Assembly: GCF_036178845.1 (NCBI RefSeq)
Contig: NZ_CP108070.1
Location: 496,001 to 560,000 of the forward strand
Reading direction: 5' to 3'
DNA length: 64,000 nt
Source: Streptomyces sp. NBC_00271
GTDB lineage: Bacteria; Actinomycetota; Actinomycetes; Streptomycetales; Streptomycetaceae
The notes under the pieces are model-generated. The model was not told where the DNA came from. It saw only the letters and a list, made by a program, of their open reading frames with translations, and ran no database searches. How positions within the stretch are numbered: position 1 is the first letter of the stretch; every line of letters starts with the position of its first letter. This document shows, in pieces, positions 8,329 to 17,288 of the stretch. The translations under genes and the position numbers were made by a program.

Positions 8329-8549
8329 CAGGCACCTGCCAGGCTTCGGTGGGCGCGGACCTCCATCAGGACGGCGACCTGCTCGTCCCACGCCGCTGGG
8401 TCGATGTCGGTCTCGAACAGCCAACCCTGGCCGTAGGGATCGGTGTTGGCGAAGGCGGTGACTCCGACGCGGACGAGGCCGCCGGCATGGTCCAAGCGGC
8501 CCCAGAGGTGACCACTGCTGTATCGCAGATCAGCTGGGGTCTCGGGCAT
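8328..8549 (-). CDS. Shortened GcvH-like protein lacking the lipoyl segment
   Basis: 73 codons from the ATG at 8549. The start (LRYSSGHLWGRLD then VRVGVTAFA) matches the beginning of glycine cleavage H proteins (RYT-x-x-H-x-W and VGIT-x-x-A). The following NTDPYGQGWLFETDI matches their end (N-x-DPYG-x-GWLF). The 50-60 residues between, including the lipoyl-lysine hairpin, are absent while the frame is kept. It cannot carry lipoate. It may be a decay product or a selected mini-protein. It overlaps the VOC remnant (TGATG), so the two were probably translationally coupled. Confidence 0.62.
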   Translation of the reverse strand: MPETPADLRYSSGHLWGRLDHAGGLVRVGVTAFANTDPYGQGWLFETDIDPAAWDEQVAVLMEVRAHRSLAGA

Positions 8550-8850
8550 CGTTCCTCCTGTCGATACCGTTCGCGTGGAGTGCGGCGGGGCTGGCCGAGG
8601 GTTCACCGTCCCGGGGTGTCCGGTGGTCCGGCGGACGGCGGGTGGCACGCTGGACCACCCTGCATGCCGCCCGGGCTGCGGTATGCCAGATCCGGTTGGC
8701 GGCGCAGGCCTTGTTCGATGACCGGGGGATGTAGATGGCCGGTATCGGGCCGATGGCCGGAGTGACGGCTATCGGATCCAAGTCGGCCGGTGCGACAGCT
8801 GTCCGCTTGTCTTCGTCGGCTCTATCTGGCTGCGGTGTTGGTGTGGTCAT
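8530..8850 (-). CDS. Small hypothetical protein, doubtful
   Basis: 106 codons starting 12 bases after the stop of the MOSC-reductase gene on the same strand, beginning MTTPTPQPDRADEDKRTAVA. It contains an Ile/Pro-rich piece (PIAVTPAIGPIPAIYIP) but no family I recognise, and its Arg-rich second half looks like shadow coding. Position in the operon is its main support. Confidence 0.25.
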   Translation of the reverse strand: MTTPTPQPDRADEDKRTAVAPADLDPIAVTPAIGPIPAIYIPRSSNKACAANRIWHTAARAACRVVQRATRRPPDHRTPRDGEPSASPAALHANGIDRRNDARDPS

Positions 8851-8864
8851 GGTGTTGGCCGGCC

Positions 8865-10570
8865 TTACATGTCGAGGACGACGTCGGTGCTGGGCTGGGC
8901 ACAGCAGATGAGCACGTGGCCGTCGGGGGGCTCCAGCGGCGTCGGGGAGTAGGCGATGTCGCCGGACAGAAGCAGGGTGGTGCAGGTGTGGCACACGCCG
9001 GTGCGGCAGCTCCAGCGGGTGGGAACGTCGCAGGCGTCGGCGAGTTCGAGCACGCTGGGCTTGCTGTCGGGGCAGGTCACGGAGACGCCGCTACGGGCGA
9101 AGGTCACCAGCGGGCCGGTTCCGGGCGGCCCTGGGGGCTGGTGGGGTGTCCGGGCTGCCTGTCCGGTGAGGCCGGGGTTGATGGAGGGCATGGCCCCGAA
9201 GAGCTCGGTGTGGATGCGGGCCGGGTCGATCCCGGCCGCGGTGAGGGCGTGCTGCATGTCGGCCATGAAGGTGGCGGGTCCGCAGACGTAGGCGGTCGCA
9301 TCGGCCGGGACGGACAGCGCGACCACCTTGTCCTTGGTGAGCCGACCGTCGGCGGCACGGGTGCGGCGGCGTTCTTCGGGTCTGGCTGTGGTGTAGAAGA
9401 CGTGCTCGTGGGTGTGCGGCAGCGAGGTGAGTAGAGCATGTGTCTCGGCGGCCAGCGGGTGTTCCCGTGGGCGGCGGGCGCCGTGGATCCACCAGATCTC
9501 GCGGTCGCTGTCCCGGACGGCGAGCTCGTGCAGCATGGACAGCACCGGGGTGAGGCCGATGCCGGCGGAGAGGAGAAGGACCGGGCCGGTGCCTTCGCCG
9601 AGCATAAAGTCACCGCGCGGTGCCGCGGCGTCGAGGATCGCGCCCGGCCGCAGCTGCGTGGTCAGATAGCCGCTCACCGTGCCGTGGGGCTCGTGTTTGA
9701 CGCTGATCCGGTAGCGGCCGGCATCGGGCGTCGAGGACAGCGAGTAGCTGCGCACCGGGGCGGGACGGCCGGCCTCGGGGATGCGCAGGGAGGTACTGGC
9801 CTGTGTGGGCAGCCGGAAGCAGGGACCCGTCCGGCGGCCAGGTGGATCGAGGTGACCGTCGTGCTCTCAGGGACCACTCCGGCAACACGCAGCGGCCGGG
9901 AGCCGTTCCAGGCGGGGCCGGTGACCGCGACAACGGCCCGGCCGTCGACGGACTTGAGCAGATCGCGGAACGAGTCCTGCCAGCCGGGGCTGAGGGCGGG
10001 GATCCGCAGGGCCAGGCGCAGCTTGGCGCGTTCGGGGTCGGGGAGGTAGAGCAGCGCGTCGGTGTCGGCCACGCTCAGCGCGCCGGGCCCGGTCCTGGTC
10101 CGCACGATCGGGTCGCCAGCCTGGATGTGTCCCTCGTGGATGACCCGCATGTAGAAGCCGGGACGGTGGTGGCTGACCAGCAGCGCGGGCAGTTCGGGTT
10201 CGCCGAGACGCAGGCCGACGCGGTAGCGGGTGACCCGCGGCTGGGTGACTTCGAATTCGGTCTCGCCGATGCAGACCTCGTCGTCGAGCAGGCCGTCGAC
10301 GGTGAGGTTCTCCCCGAACTGGCCAAAACCGAGGTCGTCGCGTCCGAAGTACTGCTGCCAGTGCCAGTACGACTGGATCTGGTAGACCAGCACGGCGCGC
10401 TGCTCGCCGCCGTGGCCGTTGGTGTCGCCCTGGCCGTCGCCGTCGATGTCGAGCCGGCGGACCCTCGCCGGGCCGTGCACGGGGAACTTCCACACGCCGG
10501 TGTGGACGGTCCTGCCCTGCCAGGACACGTCTTTCGCCATGCCGACGTTCACCAACAGCAGGGTGGGCAT
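8865..10570 (-). pseudogene. MOSC domain-ferredoxin reductase fusion (MOSC-FNR-2Fe2S), two frameshifts as read
   Basis: From the ATG at 10570 the first 245 residues are a MOSC plus 3-alpha domain protein (YiiM-like; NGHGGEQRAVLVYQIQSYWHW, FGENLTVDG). MOSC domains bind molybdenum-cofactor sulfur or handle N-hydroxylated compounds. At about 9835 homology jumps frame (PDGSLLPA then TGQYL), and at about 9790 it jumps again (LRIPEAGRPAPVRSYSLSS). It then runs intact through FAD/NAD domains (GIGLTPVLSMLHEL; VCGPATFM) to a plant-type 2Fe-2S domain (CDVPTRWSCRTGVCHTC). Each break needs one extra base. The restored length of about 568 matches single-chain MOSC-reductase fusions. The frame is broken as read. 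Confidence 0.82.
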
Positions 10571-10622
10571 CGGTCGCTCCTTCCTGTGGCACCGGCAGTG
10601 CCGTCGAGTACGACGGTGCCGG

Positions 10623-11492
10623 TCATGCCTGCCGGACGGCGGTCGTCTCGTCGAGGCCGAGGTTGCGGTCGACGCCGTGCGAGACCACGCCCTGACCGGG
10701 CTCCAGCCTCAGCCGGATGCCGTCCAGGAGCACCTCGATTTCGTCCGGCTCGAACGACACCAGCCCACAGACGCGTCGTACCTCGGTCCAGGCGTCCTCG
10801 TACGACCACGCCGCGCGGTGGGCGTCGGCGATGTCGTAGTAGCTGGCCAGACCCTTGTACGGGCAGAACGTCTGGCCCTCGGCCGGGGTCAGCACGGACT
10901 CCTCGACATCGGCGCGCGGGACGTACCAGCGGGGTGCGAACCCGGACTCGTACAGGACCAGGGGTCGGATGGTGTCGGCGACGACCCGGTCGCCGCTGCG
11001 GACGACCAGGTGGCGGCTGGTGGAGCGGATGTCGATGCGGTGGTAGCTGTCGGCGGCGTGGCCGACGATCCGCTCGTCCTCCTCGTAGAAGGCCTCCATG
11101 GCCCGTCACGCGAAGGCGACCCGTCCCTTCAGGTCTCCGGCGTAGTCGGGCAGTTCGGTGTGCTGCCACGCCGCGTGCGGCCTGCTCTGCGTCCCGGCCC
11201 GGACGGTGTACCAGGCCGTCGTCCCGAGGTCACGGTGCCGGGTGGTGTGCTCGCCCGGTTGCAGGACGTCGGCGGTGACGTCACCGAGCGGGAAGTAGGC
11301 CACCGGATAGCGGCCGGGCTCGTGCAGCAGTACGACGTCCTCGCTGTCGACGATCCAGGTGTCGCCGAACCGGACACGCATGCGACGGCGCAGCGGCTCG
11401 GCGAACAGCATCCGGTCGGGCAGCGCATCGGCGACCAGGAACCGGCCGACCGCCGCGGGCGCGAGCGGTCCTTGCTGCCAGGAGAGGCCCAT
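10623..11492 (-). pseudogene. Tandem DUF427 protein interrupted by an in-frame TGA
   Basis: Two consecutive DUF427 domains lie in the same minus-strand frame. Codons 1-128 from the ATG at 11492 form the first domain (DRMLFAEPLRRRMRVRFGD and so on). A TGA at 11108-11106 is followed two codons later by MEAFYEEDERIVGHAADSYH and a complete second domain ending at 10623. The wild-type join should read FAWRAMEAF, so the stop is a TGG-to-TGA change of one base. DUF427 proteins are small beta-rich, probably cytosolic proteins of unknown function, usually 250-290 residues with two domains. Reinitiation at the ATG at 11099 could still make the second domain. Confidence 0.8.
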
Positions 11493-11493
11493 C

Positions 11494-11600
11494 GTCTTGC
11501 TCCTTTCGGAGTCTTGCTCCTTTCGGAGTCTTGCTTCCTTTCGGAGTCTTGCTTCCTTTCGGGGTCTTGCTTCCTTTCGGGGTCTTTTTCCTTTCGTTCG
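11494..11600. repeat. Tandem 17-18 bp repeats carrying a Shine-Dalgarno, ahead of the DUF427 gene
   Basis: Units GTCTTGCTCCTTTCGGA (11494 and 11511) and GTCTTGCTTCCTTTCGGR (11528, 11546, 11564), plus a degenerate sixth. Read on the minus strand each unit contains GAAAGGAG or GAAAGGAAG, and the copy next to the ATG at 11492 is the gene's own RBS. The array is therefore a multiplied ribosome-binding segment. Confidence 0.85.
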
Positions 11601-11639
11601 GATCAGACCCGTCTTGTTCGGATCGGACCGGGGACGGGA

Positions 11640-12359
11640 TCAGGTGAGCGGCTCACCGCCGTCGATGTGCAGGGTCACGCCGGTCAGGAAGGTGCTGGTC
11701 ATGGCGAACAGGACGGCATTGGCGATGTCGTCGGTGGTGCCAATGCGCCGTGCGGGGTTACGGGCACCGATGTCGGCGAAGTAGTCCGCCTTGCCCTGCT
11801 CGCCGAGGGCGTCCCAGGCGCCTGTGTCGATCACTCCGGGAGAGATGGCGTTGACCCGGATCGGGGCCAGTTCCAGGGCGAGGGAGCGGGCCAGAACCTC
11901 AGCGGCGCCGTTCGTGATGGCCACGGCCAGGGTCCCCACCGCGATCTTCGCCGCGGCCACGCCGGAGAAGAGGGTGAACGACCCGCCCTCACCGATGCGG
12001 GGACCAAGGTGCTTGGCCAGCATGAGCGGGCCGATCACCTTGGTGTCGAACGAGCGGCGAACCGCATCCCGGTCCAGGCCGGCGAGGCGCCCGCGAGCAC
12101 GGGCCGAGGCCGTGGACACCACATGGTCGACGGTGCCGAGCCGTTCGCCGAGAGCGGCGATGGCGGCTTCGTCGGTGAGGTCGACGGTGTCGGTGGTGAT
12201 GTCGGGCTCGCCCGCGTAGGCGTCGGCGAGGGCCTGCCGGTCGCGGCCCGCGGCGATGACGCGGGCTCCCGCGTCCCGGGCGGCGAAGGCGATGGCGCGG
12301 GCGATCCCGCCGCCCCGCCCGACGACAAGAACGGTCGCGTCCTCCAGGAGGCCAGTCAT
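11640..12359 (-). CDS. SDR family oxidoreductase
   Basis: 239 residues from the ATG at 12359. The N-terminal dinucleotide site reads [15 protein letters not shown], a variant of TGxxxGIG. The helix normally holding Y-x-x-x-K reads [17 protein letters not shown], where the catalytic Tyr and Lys are not evident. The C-terminal part is standard ([29 protein letters not shown]). This is a classical-size short-chain dehydrogenase, probably NADP-linked, with an unusual catalytic segment. Its ATG overlaps the stop of the upstream hydrolase gene (ATGA), so the two form a coupled operon. Confidence 0.82.
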   Translation of the reverse strand: MTGLLEDATVLVVGRGGGIARAIAFAARDAGARVIAAGRDRQALADAYAGEPDITTDTVDLTDEAAIAALGERLGTVDHVVSTASARARGRLAGLDRDAVRRSFDTKVIGPLMLAKHLGPRIGEGGSFTLFSGVAAAKIAVGTLAVAITNGAAEVLARSLALELAPIRVNAISPGVIDTGAWDALGEQGKADYFADIGARNPARRIGTTDDIANAVLFAMTSTFLTGVTLHIDGGEPLT

Positions 12360-13224
12360 GTCAGTGTCCTTTCCAGGAAGCTGCGGACGGCGCCCGCAGC
12401 GGCGTCGAGATGGCTTTCGAGCAGGAAATGCCCGCCGTCGAGCAGGCAGATCTCGGCCCGAGGTGCGTCCTCGGAGAAGGCGAGCGCGCCCTCGGGGCGG
12501 AAGATCTCGTCGTTGCGGCCCCACACGGCCAGCAGCGGTACCCCGCTGTCGCGAAGGTAGGTGTGCAGCTTCGGATACAGCGGGAGGTTGCCCGCGTAGT
12601 CGGCGAACAGCCGCAGCTGGACCAGGTCGTTCCCGGGTCGGGACAACAGGGCGAAATCGTGGTACCAGGTGTCGGGGTCGACCAGGCTCTCGTCCGACAC
12701 GCCGTGCAGGTACTGCCACCGCGTGACCTCCAGAGTCAGCGCCTGACGTATCGCCGCCTCGGTCTGCGGTGTCTGGTCCTGCCAGTACGCGCGCGCCGGT
12801 TTCCAGAAGTCCTCCGTGAACCCCGATTCGTAGCCGTTGCCGTTCTGGCTGATGATCGCCGTGACCGCGGCGGGGTCCGCCAGGGCGAGCCGCCAGCCCA
12901 GGGGTGCGCCGTAGTCGTGGACGTACAACGCGAACCGGGTGACCCCGAGCTGTCCCAGCAGCTCCGCGGTCAGGTTCGACCAGAGCGTCGAAGGTGTAGT
13001 CGAACTCATCCACCGGTGGCGCGTCGGAGAGCCCAAAGCCCAGGTGGTCGGGGGCGATCACGTGATACCGGTCGGCCAGCAGCAGGATCAGGTTCCGGAA
13101 CATGAACGAGCTGGTGGGAAAGCCGTGCAGCAGTACCACGGCGGGCGCGTCCGGCGGCCCGGCCCTCCCGGTAGAACAGTCGCTGTCCACGGCCGGTGGC
13201 GTAGCGGTGGTGGATGGTCGTCAT
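12356..13224 (-). pseudogene. Alpha/beta hydrolase (epoxide hydrolase/haloalkane dehalogenase-like), two frameshifts as read
   Basis: One protein of about 289 residues is spread over three frames. [20 protein letters not shown] starts at 13224. An extra G near 13165 shifts to the frame of [19 protein letters not shown] and [14 protein letters not shown] second extra base near 12982 shifts to [26 protein letters not shown], which continues intact to the end. The oxyanion motif HGFP and the DxG-x-x nucleophile elbow (HDYGAPLG, Asp nucleophile) suggest an Asp-type hydrolase; the catalytic His is in DGGHFLLE. It is divergent from the LAL regulator and coupled to the SDR downstream. Confidence 0.82.
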
Positions 13225-13356
13225 GGCTGCTCCGTTCACGGTCCGTCCCCCACTGGTGTCCTGGTTCAAGCGTGCGACCGGCGGGGCGGCGGTCGCATCC
13301 GCCACTGGCTGGCCACCGTCGCCGGTATGCCGGCCGGAGGGGGATAACGTTGTGTC

Positions 13357-16138
13357 GTGCGTGAGGCCGCGGACCTGCCGAGATGGAGGCGCGCGGCGGA
13401 GCTGACGGGCCGCCGCGGTGAGTGCGGGGTGCTCGACCGGCTGATCGGGGCCGTTCGCGGCGGTGAGAGCCGTGCGCTGGTGCTGACCGGCGAGGCGGGC
13501 GTGGGCAAGACGGCGCTGCTCGAGTACCTGGCCGTGCAGGCGCTCGGCTGCCGTGTCGTACGCGCCGCGGGTGTCCAGTCGGAGATGGAACTCGCGTTCG
13601 CCGGGCTGCACCAGCTGTGCGCGCCGCTGCTGGACCGGCTCGAGCATCTGCCGGGGCCGCAGCGTGACGCGCTCCGCACCGCATTCGGGATGAGTGAGGG
13701 GCCGGCGCCGGACCGGTTCCTGGTCGGTCTGGCCGTGCTCGGGCTGCTGTCCGAGGTCGCGGAGCAGCGGCCGCTGATCTGCCTGATCGACGACGAGCAG
13801 TGGCTCGACCGCGCCTCGGCGCAGGTCCTCGCCTTCGTCGCGCGCCGATTGGGGGCGGAGTCGATGAGCCTGGTCTTCGCGGCCCGTACCGTGCACAGGG
13901 ACCTGGGCGGAGTGCCGGAACTGCTGGTCGAAGGGCTGCGGGAGGCCGACGCGCGGGCGCTGCTGGACGCGGTACTGACCGGGCCGATCGACGCCCGGGT
14001 ACGCGATCAGATCGTGTTCGAGGCACGGGGCAACCCGCTGGCCCTGCTGGAGCTGACGCGCGGACTGGCGCCCGCGGTGCTGGCCGGCGGATTCGGGCTC
14101 CCCGGGCTGATGCCGCTCTCGGGCAGTGTCGAGGAGAATTTCCTACGGCGGGTCGGCGCCCTTCCGCAACAGTCCCGGAGGCTGCTGCTGATCGCGGCGG
14201 CCGACCCTTCCGGCGACCCGGCCCTGGTGTGGCGGGCAGCCGGCCGACTCGGGACCGGCACCGACGCGGCGGCACCCGCCACCGAGGCCGGCCTGGTCGA
14301 GTTCGGCACCCGGGTACGGTTCCGCCATCCGCTGGCCCGCTCGGCGGCGTACCGCTCGGCGGCGGCTCAGGACAGACAGGCCGCGCACCGCGCCCTGGCC
14401 GAGGCCACCGATCCGCGGCTCGATCCCGACCGGCGTGCCTGGCACCGCGCGCAGGCCGCCCCGGGACCGGACGAGGACGTCGCCGCCGAACTCGAACACT
14501 CGGCTGGGCGGGCCCGGGCACGCGGCGGCACGGCCGCGGCAGCCGCGTTCCTGAAGCAGGCGGCGCTGCTCACGCTCGACCCGGCAGGGCGGGCCGGCCG
14601 GGCCCTGGACGCCGCGCGGGCCACGATCCAGGCAGGTGCTTTCGACGTGGCGTGGGAGCTGCTGGCCATGGCCGAATCCGGGCAGCTCAGCGACTTCCAG
14701 CAGGCAAGTGTCGACATGATGCGGGCCCAGCTCGCGTTCATCACCAGCCGGGGTGGTGATGCCCCCGCGCTGCTGCTGAGGGCGGCCGAGCGGCTCCGGC
14801 CCATCGACGCGGATCTCTCCCGTGCGGCCTACCTGGATGCGCTGCTCGGCGCGATCTTCGCCGGACGCCTGGCCGGTCCCGGCGGTGACGTGCTTGAGGT
14901 GGCCCGGGCAGCGGGCGCGGCACCTCCGCCGCGTCACGCCCCGCGCGCTTCCGATCTCCTTCTCGACGGCACGGCAGCGACGGTTGATGTCGGGTATGCC
15001 GCAGGAGTCCCGGTCCTGCGCAGGGCCCTGGCCGACTTCGGAGCCGGCATGTCCGCCGAGGAGGAACTGCGACGCATGTATCTGGCGTGCATCACGGCCA
15101 TCCGGCTCTGGGACGACGACAGTTGGGAGACGCTCTCGGCCCGGTACCTCCGACTGGCGCGGGAGACCGGCACGCTCAGTGAGCTGCCGCTGGCCCTCAC
15201 CGCACGTGCCTACGTGCTGCTGTTCGCCGGTGATCTGCCCGGCGCGGCGTCGCTGTCCGACGAACTGCAGGCGGTCAAAGAAGCGACCGGGAGCGGCCTG
15301 GCGTCCTACAGCGCCATGGGCCTGGCCGCACTGCGCGGTGACGAGACCGGGGCCTGTGCCGTGATCGACGCCACCCTGGAGGACGTGACCACGCGCGGCG
15401 AGGGAATCGGCATCACCTACGCCGAATGGGCGAACGCCGCCCTCAACAACGGCCTCGGCCACTACGACAAGGCCATGGCCGCGGGCGTGCGTGCCACCCG
15501 CCTACGGCAACGATCCTGCCGGGATGTGCTGGCCCTTGGCCGAGCTGATCGAGGCCGCCGCACGCTGCGGGACGCCCGAGACCGCGGCCGGCGCCTGCCG
15601 CCGGCTCTCGGAGATGGCCGATGCCAGCGGCACCGACTGGGTCCTGGGGGCCCGGGCGCGGTCGCGCGCGCTGCTGAGCGAGGACGACGCAGCCGAGCGC
15701 CTGTACCGCGAGGCGATCACCCACTTCACCAAGACCCGACTCCGGGTCGATCTCGCCCGCGCGCATCTGCTGTACGGGGAATGGCTGCGCCGCGAACGCC
15801 GCCGCAACGACGCACGCGAACAACTGCGCACGGCACACGGCATGCTGGAGATGATGGGCATGACAGCGTTCGCCGAGCGTGCCAGCCGCGAACTGCGGGC
15901 CGCCGGCGGAACCGCCCACAAGCGCACCGCCCCGGCCCGGCACGAGGAACTGACCGCCCAGGAAGGCCAGATCGCCCGGATGGCCCGAGACGGCCTGTCG
16001 AACCCGGAGATCGGCACCCGCCTGTTCATCAGCGCACGCACCGTCCAGTACCACTTGCGCAAGGTCTTCACCAAGCTCGGCATCACCTCACGCAGCCAGC
16101 TCGACCGGGTCCTGCCGAGCGGCCCTGGCGGCGCATGA
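13357..16138 (+). pseudogene. LAL-type LuxR transcriptional regulator with ATPase domain, one frameshift as read
   Basis: GTG start at 13357. The N-terminal STAND ATPase has Walker A GEAGVGKTALL and Walker B LICLIDDEQWLD. A long TPR-like helical region follows. Near 15499 one extra C (accc) moves the frame from AMAAGVRAT to AYGNDPAGMCWPLAELIEAA; the second frame then runs to the C-terminal LuxR HTH (ELTAQEGQIARMARDGLSNPEIG and RTVQYHLRKVFTKLGI). Restored length is about 927 residues, normal for LAL (MalT/PikD-like) activators. It is divergent from the hydrolase-SDR operon and probably controls it; ligand unknown. As read the HTH is lost, so the protein could not bind DNA. Confidence 0.85.
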
Positions 16139-16601
16139 GGGGACGTTCTAGAGACTTCGTGAGTGAAGAAATGCGCCCGGCGGAGGCGAGAAGTTCTTGT
16201 CATCGTGTCGGTCGGCGGCAGCGAGGCCGGATCGGTCTGCAGCGAGGCCCGGCTGACTGCCGTCATCGCCCCCTTCCCTACGGGGGCGATGACGGCGGCG
16301 TGGGCGCCTTCGATCAGGTCACGGTGATGGTGGCGGAAGGTGCTCCTTCTCCAGCAGCAAACACACGAAACACGGGATGAACCACCGCGCAATCTCCCCC
16401 GCAAGGTCCTGACTCCCGAGGGCAAGGCCGCTGGCCTCCACGGCACGGGTTCGTCGTCCGTGTTTGTGGCTGAGGTGGCCCATTGACACCCTCGATTCTC
16501 ATGCGACACGGCTTCGCGACCGCTCGGAAAAGGGGATGGACCCTGAGCGGATCAAGTGCCATTCTCCCGATACAGCCAGATTTCGCGGTCACGGGGGAGA
16601 A
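16139..16601. other. Intergenic region between LAL regulator and lipoprotein gene
   Basis: It contains the terminator at 16260-16295 and nothing else I can support. Short open frames on either strand have no family signal. Confidence 0.5.
16260..16295 (+). terminator. Rho-independent-type hairpin after the LAL gene
   Basis: CCGTCATCGCCCCC (16260-16273) pairs perfectly with GGGGGCGATGACGG (16282-16295) around an 8-base loop, 122 bases after the regulator stop. Confidence 0.7.
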
Positions 16602-17288
16602 ATGGCGAATTGGCGGCGTGTGTCCCGTTGGAGTGTGACGCTTCTGCTGTGTGCCCCACTGCTCGCATGCAACAACGGGGGCGGGAACGGCGACGGATCG
16701 GGAACCAGCTCGGGTGGGGTGGCGCTCTCGTCCGGCGGCGGTGCGAGCACCGGCGGCGGAGGGGGAGTCGTGGGCGGCGGGGGCAGCTCGAACGGAGGTG
16801 GCGGCAACGGCGGTGGCGGCAATAACGGCGGCCCTGCCGGGAAAGGGTCGCCCATGAACCTGCCCAAGATCCATCAATTTGAGGGCGTCCCCCTGGGAGA
16901 CGACCAGCAGGGTCGGGCAAACTGGGTAGTTCTTGAGGGCTACTTCAAACCGCAGTGCGGCGGCACGGTCTGCGTCAACCTCATACGCCAGCCGGTGTCC
17001 CACGAATTCGGACAGGACTGCGGCTTCGTCGAAGCCGTTCCCAGCAGGACGCCGTACTACCGGGGCGACCCCGTCTACATCCATGTGAAGGCACCCTGCC
17101 CACCCACCTCGTCCCCCGACGACTCCGCGGGAACGACATCCCAGGGCGGAGACAACGCCGGGCAGGACAACGGCGGTCAGGACGCCGGAACGGACGCCGG
17201 GCAGGACAACGGCGGTCAAGACGCTGGCACGGACGCCGGGATCGGGACCGATCAGGGTGCCTCGTCGCCGGCCACCACTCCCTCATGA
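16602..17288 (+). CDS. Secreted Gly-rich lipoprotein with PASTA-like domain
   Basis: 228 residues from the ATG at 16602, which has a GGGGGAGA RBS. The signal peptide (RRVSRWSVTLLLCAPLLAC) ends in an LLAC lipobox, so the mature protein should be membrane-anchored. About 50 residues of almost pure Gly/Ser/Asn follow. Then comes a globular part of about 75 residues (FEGVPLGDDQQGRANWVVL to YYRGDPVYIHVKAPC) with four Cys and a shape reminiscent of a PASTA repeat. The tail contains the 13-residue repeat DAGQDNGGQDAGT. PASTA domains often bind cell-wall fragments; that is a weak inference. The stop overlaps the next gene (ATGA), so the two are coupled. Confidence 0.72.
   Translation: MANWRRVSRWSVTLLLCAPLLACNNGGGNGDGSGTSSGGVALSSGGGASTGGGGGVVGGGGSSNGGGGNGGGGNNGGPAGKGSPMNLPKIHQFEGVPLGDDQQGRANWVVLEGYFKPQCGGTVCVNLIRQPVSHEFGQDCGFVEAVPSRTPYYRGDPVYIHVKAPCPPTSSPDDSAGTTSQGGDNAGQDNGGQDAGTDAGQDNGGQDAGTDAGIGTDQGASSPATTPS
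17155..17241 (+). repeat. 39-bp tandem repeat in the lipoprotein tail
   Basis: Two nearly identical 39-base units starting at 17155 and 17194, plus a partial third, encode the 13-residue Gly/Asp/Gln repeat. A few third-position changes separate the copies. Confidence 0.8.
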
